Source: Bilophila sp964538355 (GTDB lineage: Bacteria; Desulfobacterota; Desulfovibrionia; Desulfovibrionales; Desulfovibrionaceae). Taken from it: a stretch of 64,000 nucleotides of DNA. The translations under genes and the position numbers were made by a program. This document shows positions 44,763 through 53,164 of the stretch, piece after piece. The notes under the pieces were generated by a model, which was given only the letters and a program-made list of their open reading frames with translations, had not been told where the DNA came from and ran no database searches. The number at the start of each line of letters is the position of its first letter. Positions within the stretch are counted from its first letter, which is position 1. The stretch lies in NCBI GenBank assembly GCA_964538355.1, contig CAZIFC010000001.1, positions 124,001 to 188,000 of the forward strand, written 5' to 3'.

Positions 44763-45044
44763 ATGCAGAATGCAACTACCCCCACCGTCCACATCACGTT
44801 TGACGGGCAGCCTATGGAAGTTCCCGCCGGAATCAGCGTTGCTGCCGCGGTGCTCGGACACGCCCACACAGGGCACACCTGCAAGCACCCCGTAGACGGC
44901 AGCGCACGCGCCCCCTACTGCCTCATGGGCGTGTGTTTCGAATGCCTCATGGAAATCAATGGCGAGCCGAATGTGCAGTCCTGCCTCGTCACCGTTCAGG
45001 AAGGCATGGACGTGAGACGCCAACTTTCCGGGGAGTCTGAATAA
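44763..45044 (+). CDS. Small [2Fe-2S] subunit (HcnA/LhpF-like)
   Basis: 93 residues. The ferredoxin-like site reads CKHPVDGSARAPYCLMGVCFECLMEI (within residues 39-64) with NVQSCLV after it, giving C-x4-C-x2-C and a distal Cys, the Fer2_4 arrangement of heteromeric D-amino-acid dehydrogenases. It passes electrons between the two flavin subunits. Starts 14 bases after the flavin subunit and ends overlapping the next start (TAATG). Confidence 0.9.
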   Translation: MQNATTPTVHITFDGQPMEVPAGISVAAAVLGHAHTGHTCKHPVDGSARAPYCLMGVCFECLMEINGEPNVQSCLVTVQEGMDVRRQLSGESE

Positions 45045-46432
45045 TGGACAGAAATATGGATCTCATCGTCATCGGAGCCGGGCCAGCCGGCCTGTCCGCA
45101 GCCTGCGCCGCCCGTGAATGCGGACTGGACGTGACCCTTATTGACGAGCAGGCGGCTCCCGGCGGCCAGCTCTTCCGCAATATCGAGACCCCGATGGCGC
45201 AGGCCATCCTCGATCCCAAGGACAAGGCCGCCGGCCTTGAGCTGGTAAAACGCTTCCGCGAATCCGGAGCCACCTACTACCCCAACACCACCGTTTGGGG
45301 CCTTGAGCCGCACAAGGTCTATTGCACCATGAACGGCAAGGCGGAAGAGCTTGGCGCATCCTATATCGTCATCGCTCCCGGCGGCATGGAACGCCCGGTT
45401 CCGTTCCCCGGCTGGACGCTCCCCGGTGTCATGGGGGCGGGGGCGGCGGACATCCTGCTGCGCTCCGGCGGGAGCCTTTCCGCTGACGGCAAGGCTCCGG
45501 TAGTCCTCGCGGGCAACGGACCCTTGCTGCTGCTTCTGGCGGGGCATCTGCTGGAGGCGGGCGTCCCCATCGCCGCGTGGCTCGACACGGGCTGGTGGTC
45601 CCGCCGGATCATGGGCGGCGCGCTCATGCCCGCCGGCATACTCGACGCCCCCTATGTCGCCAAGGGCATGAAAATGGCCATGCGCGTCCTCAAGGGCAAG
45701 GTGCCGATCATCCGTAACGTCACCAACATCCGCGCCGTCGGCTCCGACCATGTGGAAAAGATCATGTACGACGTGAAGGGGCAAACCCACGAAATCGCCG
45801 CCTCCATCCTCTTGCGGCACGAGGGCATCATCCCCCGCACGCATATGCTCAACTCCTTGAACGCCAAGCACAAATGGGACACGCTCCAGCGGTACTGGTA
45901 TCCGGTCATCGACGAGAACGGGCGCACCAGCGTGGACAGCATCTACATTGCCGGCGACGGAACCTATGTGCACGGCGGCGACGCCAGCCTGCTCAAGGGA
46001 ACGCTCTCTGGCATTGAAATCGCCCGGCGTCTTGGCGTCCTTACCGATGCCGAAGCCGCATGGCGCAGTGCTCCCGCCCGCAGGCAACTGCGTACCGTCC
46101 GCGCCGCGCGAGGTTTCCTGCGCTACGTATTCGCGCCCAATCCCGAAATCTTCACTATTCCCGATGAAACGCTGGTGTGCCGTTGCGAGTGCGTGACTGC
46201 CGGGGACATTCGCAAGGCCGTGTCTGAAGGTTTCAACGATGTAAACGAAATCAAGCGGTTCACCCGCTGCGGCATGGGCCAGTGCCAAGGCCGCATGTGC
46301 GGGCCTGCCCTTGCGGAACTCGCCGCAGCCGCCCAGTCGAAGACGCCCGACGCCGTGGGCACGCTTCAGATCCGGCAGCCCTTCCGCCCCGTCAGCCTCG
46401 AAAACTACTGCGACCTCAACGCATCCGAATAA
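45044..46432 (+). CDS. FAD/NAD-binding dehydrogenase subunit with C-terminal BFD-type [2Fe-2S] site (HcnB/LhpE-like)
   Basis: 462 residues. N-terminal FAD loop LIVIGAGPAGLSAACAAREC, a central nucleotide-binding part (VVLAGNGPLLLLLAGHLLEAG), and a C-terminal BFD-like site CRCEC...TRCGMGQCQGRMC (C-x-C-x31-C-x4-C, about residues 385-430). It forms the larger alpha subunit of heteromeric amine dehydrogenases and delivers electrons onward, probably to quinone. One-base overlap with the small subunit gene. A strong hairpin follows it at once. Confidence 0.9.
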   Translation: MDRNMDLIVIGAGPAGLSAACAARECGLDVTLIDEQAAPGGQLFRNIETPMAQAILDPKDKAAGLELVKRFRESGATYYPNTTVWGLEPHKVYCTMNGKAEELGASYIVIAPGGMERPVPFPGWTLPGVMGAGAADILLRSGGSLSADGKAPVVLAGNGPLLLLLAGHLLEAGVPIAAWLDTGWWSRRIMGGALMPAGILDAPYVAKGMKMAMRVLKGKVPIIRNVTNIRAVGSDHVEKIMYDVKGQTHEIAASILLRHEGIIPRTHMLNSLNAKHKWDTLQRYWYPVIDENGRTSVDSIYIAGDGTYVHGGDASLLKGTLSGIEIARRLGVLTDAEAAWRSAPARRQLRTVRAARGFLRYVFAPNPEIFTIPDETLVCRCECVTAGDIRKAVSEGFNDVNEIKRFTRCGMGQCQGRMCGPALAELAAAAQSKTPDAVGTLQIRQPFRPVSLENYCDLNASE

Positions 46433-46439
46433 GGAACCC

Positions 46440-46469
46440 GCCCCCTTCCCCACCAACCGGGAAGGGGGC
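46440..46469 (+). repeat. Hairpin after the dehydrogenase genes
   Basis: GCCCCCTTCCC (46440-46450) / GGGAAGGGGGC (46459-46469), eleven perfect pairs and an eight-base loop, no U tract. It may end or process the upstream message before the symporter gene. Confidence 0.65.
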
Positions 46470-46481
46470 ACGAGAACACCC

Positions 46482-46865
46482 ATGCGATGCTCCCACCCCC
46501 ACACCTCCCTCTGGCTGCGCGGCCTGTGCCTTCTCCTCGCAGTCTGCTACGTCGCCTGCCTGAGCACGGCCACCTTCTGTGTGGCCCCCAGCATCGCGGC
46601 GGAGGGGAGCATCGCAAGCCTTGAACTTGTCCCGCGAGCCGAATCTCCCTCTCTTTCCCCGACCGTCCCCGCCATCGCCCCGCCATCTCCCGAAATATCC
46701 ATTTCGGTTCTTCAGAGTTGGGAAAGCCTGTTCCCGATTCTTATAGCTGCACTCTGGGCGCACCTGTTCCTGCCGCCGTTCCTCCGCAAAAAAGCCCGAA
46801 TGCCGCGCCCCAATACCGGGCTTCGGGGGTTCCTTCCTCTCCCCGCCGCGCCTCCTGTTGCGTAA
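46482..46865 (+). CDS. Doubtful small membrane protein
   Basis: A 127-codon frame in the 505-base gap before the symporter gene. It shows two hydrophobic stretches (GLCLLLAVCYVACLSTATFC about 14-33 and LFPILIAALWAHLFLPPFL about 83-101) separated by a Pro/Ser-rich part. No ribosome site of quality, no recognised family, and high Pro content argue for caution. If it is not a gene, the gap 46433-46937 holds only the hairpin at 46440 and the symporter leader. Confidence 0.28.
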   Translation: MRCSHPHTSLWLRGLCLLLAVCYVACLSTATFCVAPSIAAEGSIASLELVPRAESPSLSPTVPAIAPPSPEISISVLQSWESLFPILIAALWAHLFLPPFLRKKARMPRPNTGLRGFLPLPAAPPVA

Positions 46866-46937
46866 CCCCTCCTTTTCGGCATACCCCATTCGCCAACGCA
46901 ACGCGCAGAGAGCCCCTCTGTATCAGGAGAGCATCCA

Positions 46938-48368
46938 ATGACCATCCATTGGCTGGATTACGCGATCATCATTCTCTATTTCTTTGTTGTGGTTTACATC
47001 GGCTACTGGGCCATGAAAAAAGTGACCAGCTTCGACGATTACGCCGTTGCCGGACGCGGCTTGCCCATGTCCATTTTCTTTGCCGCCATTGCCGCCACCT
47101 TGTGCGGCGGCGGCGCGACCATCGGGCGCGTCTCGTTCATGCATACCACGGGCATCGTGGTGTTCGCCGGTCTTATCGGCGTAGTGCTCAATCAGATCTT
47201 TTCAGGACTCTACATTGCCGGGCGCGTGCACAGCATCAAAAATGTGTACAGCATCGGCGACCTGTTCGGATTGTATTACGGACGCGCCGGACGCCTTGTC
47301 TCCAGCGTTGTCGCCTTCTTTTTCTGTCTGGGCCTGTACGGTGTCCAGATCCTCGCCATGGGCGCAATCCTCCAGACGGCTGTGGGCATCGATCTCATCC
47401 CCGCCGCGCTTATTTCTTCGGTCATCACCCTGGCCTACACATGGTCGGGCGGGATGCTCGCCGTTACGATGACCGACGCCGTCCAGTACGTCATCATTAT
47501 CATCGGCGTGAGCCTGTGCGGTTATCTGGCTATTGACCACCTCGGCGGCTTCGACGCCATGATGTCCACCCTGAACAGCATGCCCCGCTATGAAAACAAC
47601 CTCAAGGTGTTCGCGGACTGGGGCCCCGTGCAATTTGCCGGGCTGTTCCTCAGCTTCTTGTTCGGCGAATTCTGCGCCCCCTACTTCATCCAGCGTTACG
47701 CCTCCACCAAGTCCGCCAAGGACAGCAAGGCCGGCGTGCTGATCTTCTCCGTCCACTGGATTTTCTTCCTCGCCACCACCGCCGGAATCGGCCTTGCTTC
47801 CATGGCCCTCCAGCCCGATGTCAAGCCCGACCTCGCGTTCACCAACCTCATCCGCGACGTTCTGCCCATCGGCGTGACCGGCCTTGTGCTGGCTGCGCTT
47901 CTTGCGGCGGTGATGTCCTCCGGCGCGGCCTTCATCAACACGGCCTGTATCGTCTATACCCGCGATATCTACAACAAGTTCATCAATCCCGGGGCGACGC
48001 AGGAACAGATGCTGCACCAGTCCCGTATGTCCACCCTGCTGGTAGGCGGCGTATCCATTCTGGTAGCCCTCACGTTCCAGGATGTTTTTGGCCTGATGAT
48101 CTACGTCTTTAAGCTGTGGCCTTCGGCTATCATTCCGCCGCTGCTGGCCGGTCTGCTCTGGGGAAAAATATCGCCCTACGCCGGAGCTCCAGCCGTGGCC
48201 ATCGGCGTCCTGAGCTGTTTTCTCTGGAGCGACAAGGTGCTTGGCGAACCGCTGGGCATTCCCGCCAACCTGATCGGCATCGGACTCAATTGCCTGACCC
48301 TGTTCGTCATGCATCAGCTCATGAAGCACCGCACCCCCGCTGGAGCCTATGCTCCGGAAACGCTGTAG
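46938..48368 (+). CDS. Sodium:solute symporter (SSS family)
   Basis: 476 residues with about thirteen helices. The first helices read WLDYAIIILYFFVVVYIGYW; GRGLPMSIFFAAIAATLCGGGATIGRV and TYTWSGGMLAVTMTDAVQ-like LAYTWSGGMLAVTMTDAVQYVI are the sodium-site blocks of the PutP/PanF group. It would import an organic solute with Na+. Second transporter of this cluster, beside the TTT system; substrate unknown. AGGAGAGC lies before the ATG. Confidence 0.9.
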   Translation: MTIHWLDYAIIILYFFVVVYIGYWAMKKVTSFDDYAVAGRGLPMSIFFAAIAATLCGGGATIGRVSFMHTTGIVVFAGLIGVVLNQIFSGLYIAGRVHSIKNVYSIGDLFGLYYGRAGRLVSSVVAFFFCLGLYGVQILAMGAILQTAVGIDLIPAALISSVITLAYTWSGGMLAVTMTDAVQYVIIIIGVSLCGYLAIDHLGGFDAMMSTLNSMPRYENNLKVFADWGPVQFAGLFLSFLFGEFCAPYFIQRYASTKSAKDSKAGVLIFSVHWIFFLATTAGIGLASMALQPDVKPDLAFTNLIRDVLPIGVTGLVLAALLAAVMSSGAAFINTACIVYTRDIYNKFINPGATQEQMLHQSRMSTLLVGGVSILVALTFQDVFGLMIYVFKLWPSAIIPPLLAGLLWGKISPYAGAPAVAIGVLSCFLWSDKVLGEPLGIPANLIGIGLNCLTLFVMHQLMKHRTPAGAYAPETL

Positions 48369-48386
48369 CCCGGAAGGAATCTCGCC

Positions 48387-48500
48387 ATGATGGAATTCTG
48401 CAAATATCTCATCTATACGTCCTTCGCCCTGAACATCGTCTGCGGTATCTGGGTGCTCACCGGCATCGTCCAGTGGATTGCTGAAATGAACAAGAAATAG
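48387..48500 (+). CDS. 37-residue single-helix protein, likely symporter small accessory protein
   Basis: Begins 18 bases after the symporter stop with GGAAGGAATCTCGCC before the ATG. Translation gives MMEFCKYLIYTSFALNIVCG then IWVLTGIVQWIAEMNKK: one membrane helix and a basic end. Length, single helix and position directly after an SSS gene match the small accessory proteins that accompany sodium:solute symporters. The spacing argues for translation as part of the same message. Too short to be confirmed by homology from sequence reading alone. Confidence 0.7.
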   Translation: MMEFCKYLIYTSFALNIVCGIWVLTGIVQWIAEMNKK

Positions 48501-48509
48501 CCCCCCAGA

Positions 48510-48545
48510 GGGGAGAGGGGGCCTCCTCCTTTCCCCTTTTCTTTT
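48510..48545 (+). terminator. Imperfect terminator after the small symporter protein
   Basis: GGGGA and GAGG on the left pair with CCTC and TCCCC on the right, leaving bulges, followed by TTTTCTTTT. Confidence 0.5.
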
Positions 48546-48641
48546 CAGCCGGAACAGCTTTGGACACCTTGGAAAGCGGAAGAGGGAGCCTGTTCACGGC
48601 GCGGCGGAATCAACCGTCAGCCCAAACAAAGGAGACCAGAT

Positions 48642-49349
48642 ATGAGAGGCGGAAGACTGTACTACGACATGCCGATAGGCATCCTGTGCCTTGAATCGCT
48701 GTTTCCCAAGCCGCGCGGTCATATGCGTAATCCGGTGACCTACGGTTTTCCCACCGTCACGCGGGTGATCCGTGGCGTGGATATTCCGCGCCTGCTCTTC
48801 AACCCCACGCCGGATCTGCTGGAACCTTTCATTCAGGCCGCCAGGGAACTTGAGTCCGACGGTGTGCAGGCCATTACCGGAAGCTGCGGCTTCATGGCCC
48901 GCTTTCAGAGCCAGATTGCCGCCGAGCTGCACATCCCCGTCTTCATGTCCAGCCTGCTCCAGCTTCCGCTGGTCCGGCTCATGCACGGCGAAAAGGCCAA
49001 CATCGGTGTTCTGACGGCAAGCGGACAGGCTCTGACTCCCGCGCACTTCGCCAACTGCGCCACCCCGATGGAATCGGTCTTTATCCGCGGGATGGAAGGC
49101 AATCCCGAGTTCTGGGAAACCATCATCGAGGGCAAGCGGCACGACTTCGACATGGCCCGCCTCCAGTCGGAAATCGTCGGAACAGCCGCCGCCTTTGCCG
49201 AAGAAAAAGCTCTTGATGCCCTTGTGCTCGAGTGTACGGACCTGTCGGCATTTTCTGCCCCCATCCAGCAGGCCATCAATCTGCCGGTCTACGACATCAA
49301 TTCACTGGTGGAATACGCCTATTACGCGGTCTGCCGGAAACAGTATTAA
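48642..49349 (+). CDS. Aspartate/glutamate racemase family protein
   Basis: 235 residues. The two catalytic Cys of the Asp/Glu/hydantoin racemase superfamily appear in ITGSCGFMARFQ and LVLECTDLSAFS, with NIGVLTASGQALT between. Such enzymes interconvert enantiomers or act as maleate or malonate isomerases and decarboxylases. In this cluster it may present the D-form of the imported compound to the flavin dehydrogenase. CAAAGGAGACC precedes the ATG. Last gene of the block, closed by a good terminator. Confidence 0.87.
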   Translation: MRGGRLYYDMPIGILCLESLFPKPRGHMRNPVTYGFPTVTRVIRGVDIPRLLFNPTPDLLEPFIQAARELESDGVQAITGSCGFMARFQSQIAAELHIPVFMSSLLQLPLVRLMHGEKANIGVLTASGQALTPAHFANCATPMESVFIRGMEGNPEFWETIIEGKRHDFDMARLQSEIVGTAAAFAEEKALDALVLECTDLSAFSAPIQQAINLPVYDINSLVEYAYYAVCRKQY

Positions 49350-49371
49350 ACTTCCTCTTCAACAAAAAAGA

Positions 49372-49397
49372 AAAGGGCGGAATCTTCCGCCCTTTGT
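49372..49397 (+). terminator. Terminator after the racemase gene
   Basis: AAAGGGCGGAA (49372-49382) / TTCCGCCCTTT (49385-49395), two-base loop, A-rich upstream and T-rich end; works for either strand. Confidence 0.85.
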
Positions 49398-49414
49398 TGA
49401 TCAGCCTCTGAACC

Positions 49415-49492
49415 ATGACAGTCAGTGACAGCCATTCTTCATTTTTTCCAATATGTTTTCGATACACAAATCAAACAGTCATTGACTGTCAT
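49415..49492. repeat. Separated inverted repeat ATGACAGTCA / TGACTGTCAT
   Basis: Ten-base arms at 49415-49424 and 49483-49492 are perfect complements. The right arm also lies inside a local palindrome ACAGTCA-T-TGACTGT (49475-49489), and the left arm is followed by a second GTGACAG. It lies in the gap between two convergent genes. Confidence 0.5.
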
Positions 49493-49537
49493 CAAAGGTA
49501 ACAACCGGCTGTTTCTGCCGCCATGCCTCTCACGAGG

Positions 49538-50290
49538 CTACTCCCGCTCCAACCCTTTCACATCAATGTGGTACTTGCGGATTTTTGACCACAAGGTGCT
49601 CGGGTTCAGCCCGAGAAGGGACGCAGCACCATCCTGCCCGGAAATCTTGCCCCCGGTACGGTTCAACGCCTTGAGGATATGCCCCACGGTGACCTCGTCA
49701 AACGTCTCAAACGCTTCTGAAGAGAGCATGTTTGCGCTATCCCCTTCCTTTGCTCCCGCATCCGTCTGCGGGGAGTGCTCGGAAAGGATATTCAAAAAAC
49801 AGTCTATAAACACAGGCTGCAACGTCGTGCAGATATCAAGATGCTCTTGGGTATAGTTATCCACCCCGGCAGAGGCTACAACCAGAATCACGCGGGTTTC
49901 CTTGAGCAAATTGTACTTTATGGGAATATAGATGGCTGAGGTGTCTATTTTATAAAGGGCACGATGCATTTCTGCATAAACGCAGGTTTCCAGCCCCGTA
50001 AAAATCTTGGCTTCGCACAGGCTTCCGCTGAAAAAATGCTTTTCCGTCCGAAGCCGGGTCATGGTTTCAGCCGGAATAACCACTCGATCGCTTACATGGA
50101 CCCCCGGGGTCTTGTTGCATTCCGCAAGTTTTATTGTGACGTTCCCCGAGGCACGGAAAAGGAAAAGCGAGGAGACAGGCATGAGTGTAGAAAGAAATGT
50201 AGCTGTCCTTTCTATGAAGAAACGGAGGGGAGAATTCTCAAATGTGGCGTTAACGTATTTTCTCAATAAGAGTTCAAGCGTATACTTCAT
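49538..50290 (-). CDS. GAF-like sensor with C-terminal Fis HTH, no AAA+ domain
   Basis: 250 residues. The first 170 resemble a GAF-type ligand sensor (SSLFLFRASGNVTIKLAE, AIYIPIKYNLLKETRVILVV). After a polar linker the last 55 residues form a Fis-type helix-turn-helix (VGHILKALNRTGGKISGQDG, AASLLGLNPSTLWSKIRKYHI), the C-terminal end of NtrC-class activators. The AAA+ sigma-54 contact domain that normally lies between is absent, with no sign of a frameshift. It may repress, or compete at sites for a full activator. Located beside the amine-oxidation block and upstream of the lactate permease. Confidence 0.82.
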   Translation of the reverse strand: MKYTLELLLRKYVNATFENSPLRFFIERTATFLSTLMPVSSLFLFRASGNVTIKLAECNKTPGVHVSDRVVIPAETMTRLRTEKHFFSGSLCEAKIFTGLETCVYAEMHRALYKIDTSAIYIPIKYNLLKETRVILVVASAGVDNYTQEHLDICTTLQPVFIDCFLNILSEHSPQTDAGAKEGDSANMLSSEAFETFDEVTVGHILKALNRTGGKISGQDGAASLLGLNPSTLWSKIRKYHIDVKGLERE

Positions 50291-50479
50291 TATTTACTCC
50301 AACTTATGCATCTTGATACAGCGGCACTCTTCCATTCATCCTGCATTTTTTCTTGTCAACATCAAACAATATACCACATTGTCTGCGTACTCTAATCTTC
50401 GAGTATAAGATGAATATATGTAAAAAACCACCCTTTTTTGCAGTCGAAATACAGCATGCATCGAAATAAAAAGCCATGC

Positions 50480-50497
50480 AAGACAATTTATTGTCTT
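50480..50497. repeat. Palindrome AAGACAAT-TT-ATTGTCTT
   Basis: Eight-base perfect arms with a two-base spacer, about 190 bases upstream of the GAF-Fis gene start. A candidate operator. Confidence 0.5.
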
Positions 50498-50584
50498 ATT
50501 TCGCATGATATCGTTTGGATAATATCCTCGTAAAGTATTTTTCAGCGTTCAAGGAGAGAGGCTTCAGCCCTGGCCTCATGCACA

Positions 50585-50622
50585 GAAAAAGCCGACTGGA
50601 ACCGTGTCCAATCGGCTTTTTC
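50585..50622. terminator. Terminator of the lactate permease gene
   Basis: GAAAAAGCCGA (50585-50595) / TCGGCTTTTTC (50612-50622); T-rich on both strands. Confidence 0.85.
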
Positions 50623-50673
50623 GTCATGTCGTTTCAGCCGTTACAAAAGGCCGAAGCACAAAGGAAAGGCTCG

Positions 50674-52308
50674 TTACGGAAGCATGAAGCTCAGCGGCCC
50701 GGCCTGAAGATAGGTCAGAACACAAAGAACCAGCGTCATGGCGATACTGTGCCCAATCGTGAAGCGGAAGAGGTTGCCTTCCTGTCCGACCATGTTCGTC
50801 GCGGCGGTGGCTACGGACAGGGACTGCGGGGAGATCATCTTCGCGGTAACGCCGCCGGAGGCGTTGGAGGCCACGGCAAGTTCGGGCGACATGCCCACAG
50901 CCACGGCGGTATCCTTCTGCATGCCGCCGAACAGCGCGCAGGAAGAGGTGTCCGAGCCGGTCAGGAACACGCCGAGCCAGCCCAGCAGGGGCGAGAAGAA
51001 GGGGAACATCCAGCCGGTATGCGTGAAGGCCAGGCCAAGCGTGGAGCTCATGCCCGAATAGTTCATGAGGTAGGCGAGGCCAAGGATCATGGCGATGGTC
51101 AGGATGGGGAAGATAAGCTGGCGGAAGGTTCTGCCAAAGCAGGCAATCGCCTTGCCAAAGCTGTAGTTCGGCATCATCGGGACGGAGACCAGACCGGAAA
51201 GCAGGATAGCCGTACCGCCGGCAGACAGCCAGTTGAAGGCGAACTTCGCGCCATAGACGCTGTCCTGCGCCACAATGGGGGCGGTCTTCAGCACTTCTCC
51301 GTGCAGGCCGGGCCAGTCAAAGCCGAGGTTCGCACCGGGAACGGCGTTAAGAATCGACTTGAACTGCGGCAGGCCCCAGAAGAACACGAAAATAGCCAGC
51401 ACAATGTACGGGCCCCAGGCCCGCAGAACCACGGCGGCGGGATAGCCGGAACCCGTGAGGTTGGACTCGGATTCCCCTTCAAAGCGGAAAATGCGGGAAG
51501 GCTTCCAGACCTTGAGCAGCAGCACAAGGCCCACGATGGTGGCAATCGCCGAGCCGATGTCCGGCAGGGTCGGGCCGTGGTAGTTGGCCAACAGGAACTG
51601 CGCTCCGGCAAAGCAGACGCCGCCCACCAGAATGGCGGGCAGAACTTCCATGCTGCGCTTGAATCCGCACATGGTCACGCAGACCCAGAGAGGAACGATC
51701 AGGGCAAGGATCGGAAGCTGGCGGCCTGCGATCGCGCTGACGGTCATCTGGTCAAGGCCGGAGACGGAGGCGGCCACGATCAGGGGGACGCCGATGGCAC
51801 CAAAGGCCACCGGAGCGGTGTTGGCGATAAGCGCAATGCCCGCGCCCCACAGCGGGGTGAAGCCAAGGCCCACCAGCATGGCGGCGGCAATGGCAACAGG
51901 CGTTCCAAAACCGGCGGTGCCTTCGATAAAGCAGCTGAAGGCGTAGGCGATGAACAACGCCTGCAGGCGGCGGTCATCGGTAAGGCGGGCCAGAGAATCC
52001 TTAATGATTTCAAATTCGCCGGATTCCACGGTCATGTTGTACACCCACACCGCCGTGATGACGATCCAGACAATGGGGAACAACCCGAAGGCCGCACCGT
52101 TCAGCGTGGAGCTGATCGCCAGCGAAACGGGCATCCCCCACACAAGCACGGCAACCAGAAGCGCACCGATAAGACCGGCCGCAGCGGCAATGTGCCCCTT
52201 GGCCTTTTTGACTGCCAGCATGTAAAAAAGGATGATCAGCGGAATAGCCGCGAGACACGCTGACGTGACCACGCCTCCTACAGGCGCATACTGTTGAATC
52301 CAAGGCAT
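50674..52308 (-). CDS. L-lactate permease (LctP family)
   Basis: 544 residues, about fourteen helices. SCFIEGTAGFGTPVAIAAAMLVGLGF, NTAPVAFGAIGVPLIVA and the C-terminal GSDTSSCALFGGMQKDTA with ASNASGGVTAKMISPQS are the hallmarks of lactate permeases (segments near residues 115-140, 150-170, 430-480). It imports lactate or glycolate with H+, a main carbon and electron source of sulfidogens. ATG at 52308 follows GAGGGGG; the 70-codon longer frame is not supported. Divergent from a small membrane-protein gene and near a LysR gene. Confidence 0.94.
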   Translation of the reverse strand: MPWIQQYAPVGGVVTSACLAAIPLIILFYMLAVKKAKGHIAAAAGLIGALLVAVLVWGMPVSLAISSTLNGAAFGLFPIVWIVITAVWVYNMTVESGEFEIIKDSLARLTDDRRLQALFIAYAFSCFIEGTAGFGTPVAIAAAMLVGLGFTPLWGAGIALIANTAPVAFGAIGVPLIVAASVSGLDQMTVSAIAGRQLPILALIVPLWVCVTMCGFKRSMEVLPAILVGGVCFAGAQFLLANYHGPTLPDIGSAIATIVGLVLLLKVWKPSRIFRFEGESESNLTGSGYPAAVVLRAWGPYIVLAIFVFFWGLPQFKSILNAVPGANLGFDWPGLHGEVLKTAPIVAQDSVYGAKFAFNWLSAGGTAILLSGLVSVPMMPNYSFGKAIACFGRTFRQLIFPILTIAMILGLAYLMNYSGMSSTLGLAFTHTGWMFPFFSPLLGWLGVFLTGSDTSSCALFGGMQKDTAVAVGMSPELAVASNASGGVTAKMISPQSLSVATAATNMVGQEGNLFRFTIGHSIAMTLVLCVLTYLQAGPLSFMLP

Positions 52309-52643
52309 ACGAACGTCCCCCTCATTGAGGCTTGTTGAAACATGGGGAGCACAGCGCAGGTGGCGCAACGGCCCTGGAGAAGGCCGGAGGCCGCGGGATG
52401 CGGATGGCTCCATTGCATTCCATGTCTCTACTCCGGGCAGGGGGAGGTATAAAAATGAAAATTTTCCATAAAGGTTATTCCAAAATGGAATAGTGCTTTT
52501 ATCATGCTTGATTATCAATTGTTTTCAACAAAAAATCTCTTCCGGAAGGTTTGCCGTACTCCCGAAAAAGAGGCAAATACACCGTGTTGGACAATACCGC
52601 TTCTCTTTTCCCCTTTCCCAATACGACACACGAGGCTCGTACC
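52309..52643. other. Divergent promoter region of lactate permease
   Basis: 335 bases holding an A/T-rich core at 52445-52515. It includes TATTCCA-AAA-TGGAATA (52476-52492), a perfect seven-base-arm palindrome, and the near palindrome ATGAAAATTTTCCAT just before it. These are candidate operator sites, and the LysR protein encoded nearby is one possible binder. Confidence 0.5.
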
Positions 52644-53144
52644 GTGACTGATACCCGGGCAACTGGATGGAAAATACCCCTGATTTTCTGCGCTGTTATC
52701 ATCGTCTGCATCAGTATTGTCTCCCTTTTCAGGGACGAAAAGCCGCTTCCTCCCGACATCCCTGCCGGGCTGCTGCAAAAAGCGCAGGCCATCCACATCG
52801 ATCTGGCGGCTGATCCTGAAGGGCAAGACTGGAAATCCCGGATCGCCTCGGCCGCAGGCGGGTTTTCCTCACCCGCGGACAAGGACACCCGGCTCACGGG
52901 CATCATCCGCCGGGCAATCGAAGAAAAACGGTTTGATGCGGCCTGCACCGCCGCTGTCCTGATTCGGGATGACGAGGTTCGGGATGGCCTGATGGCCCGT
53001 ATTGCCGACACCGCCGCAGCGGACTGTTCCACGCTCCCGTGGGGAGTTCTCGGACTCCACGGGCTTCGCGACCCCGGGCGGCAATCCGAGACGGCGGCTC
53101 TGCTCACGCAGCGGTGGGGACTATGCTATTCGGGAAAGGAATAG
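52644..53144 (+). CDS. Single-pass membrane protein of unknown function
   Basis: 166 residues from a GTG at 52644 with GAGG eight bases upstream. One N-terminal helix (PLIFCAVIIVCISIVSLF) anchors a mostly helical, charged extracytoplasmic part with two Cys pairs (FDAACTAAV, TAAADCST, WGLCYSG). The repeated pattern of small helices is TPR-like in look, but no family was recognised. Divergent from the lactate permease gene; the frame also opens further upstream at 52551. Confidence 0.55.
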   Translation: MTDTRATGWKIPLIFCAVIIVCISIVSLFRDEKPLPPDIPAGLLQKAQAIHIDLAADPEGQDWKSRIASAAGGFSSPADKDTRLTGIIRRAIEEKRFDAACTAAVLIRDDEVRDGLMARIADTAAADCSTLPWGVLGLHGLRDPGRQSETAALLTQRWGLCYSGKE

Positions 53145-53164
53145 CTCGGCACAAAAAAGAAAAA

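Larger units (their letters stand above)
50291..50673. other. A/T-rich intergenic region
   Basis: 383 bases between the GAF-Fis gene start and the lactate permease stop. Contains the palindrome at 50480-50497, an A/T-rich promoter-like stretch 50340-50470, and the terminator at 50585-50622. No gene seen. Confidence 0.55.

Noticed and set aside
46416..46901. Minus-strand frame of 161 codons in the gap before the symporter
   Set aside because: Arg/Gly-rich composition, no ribosome site, opposite to the operon; reads as a shadow.
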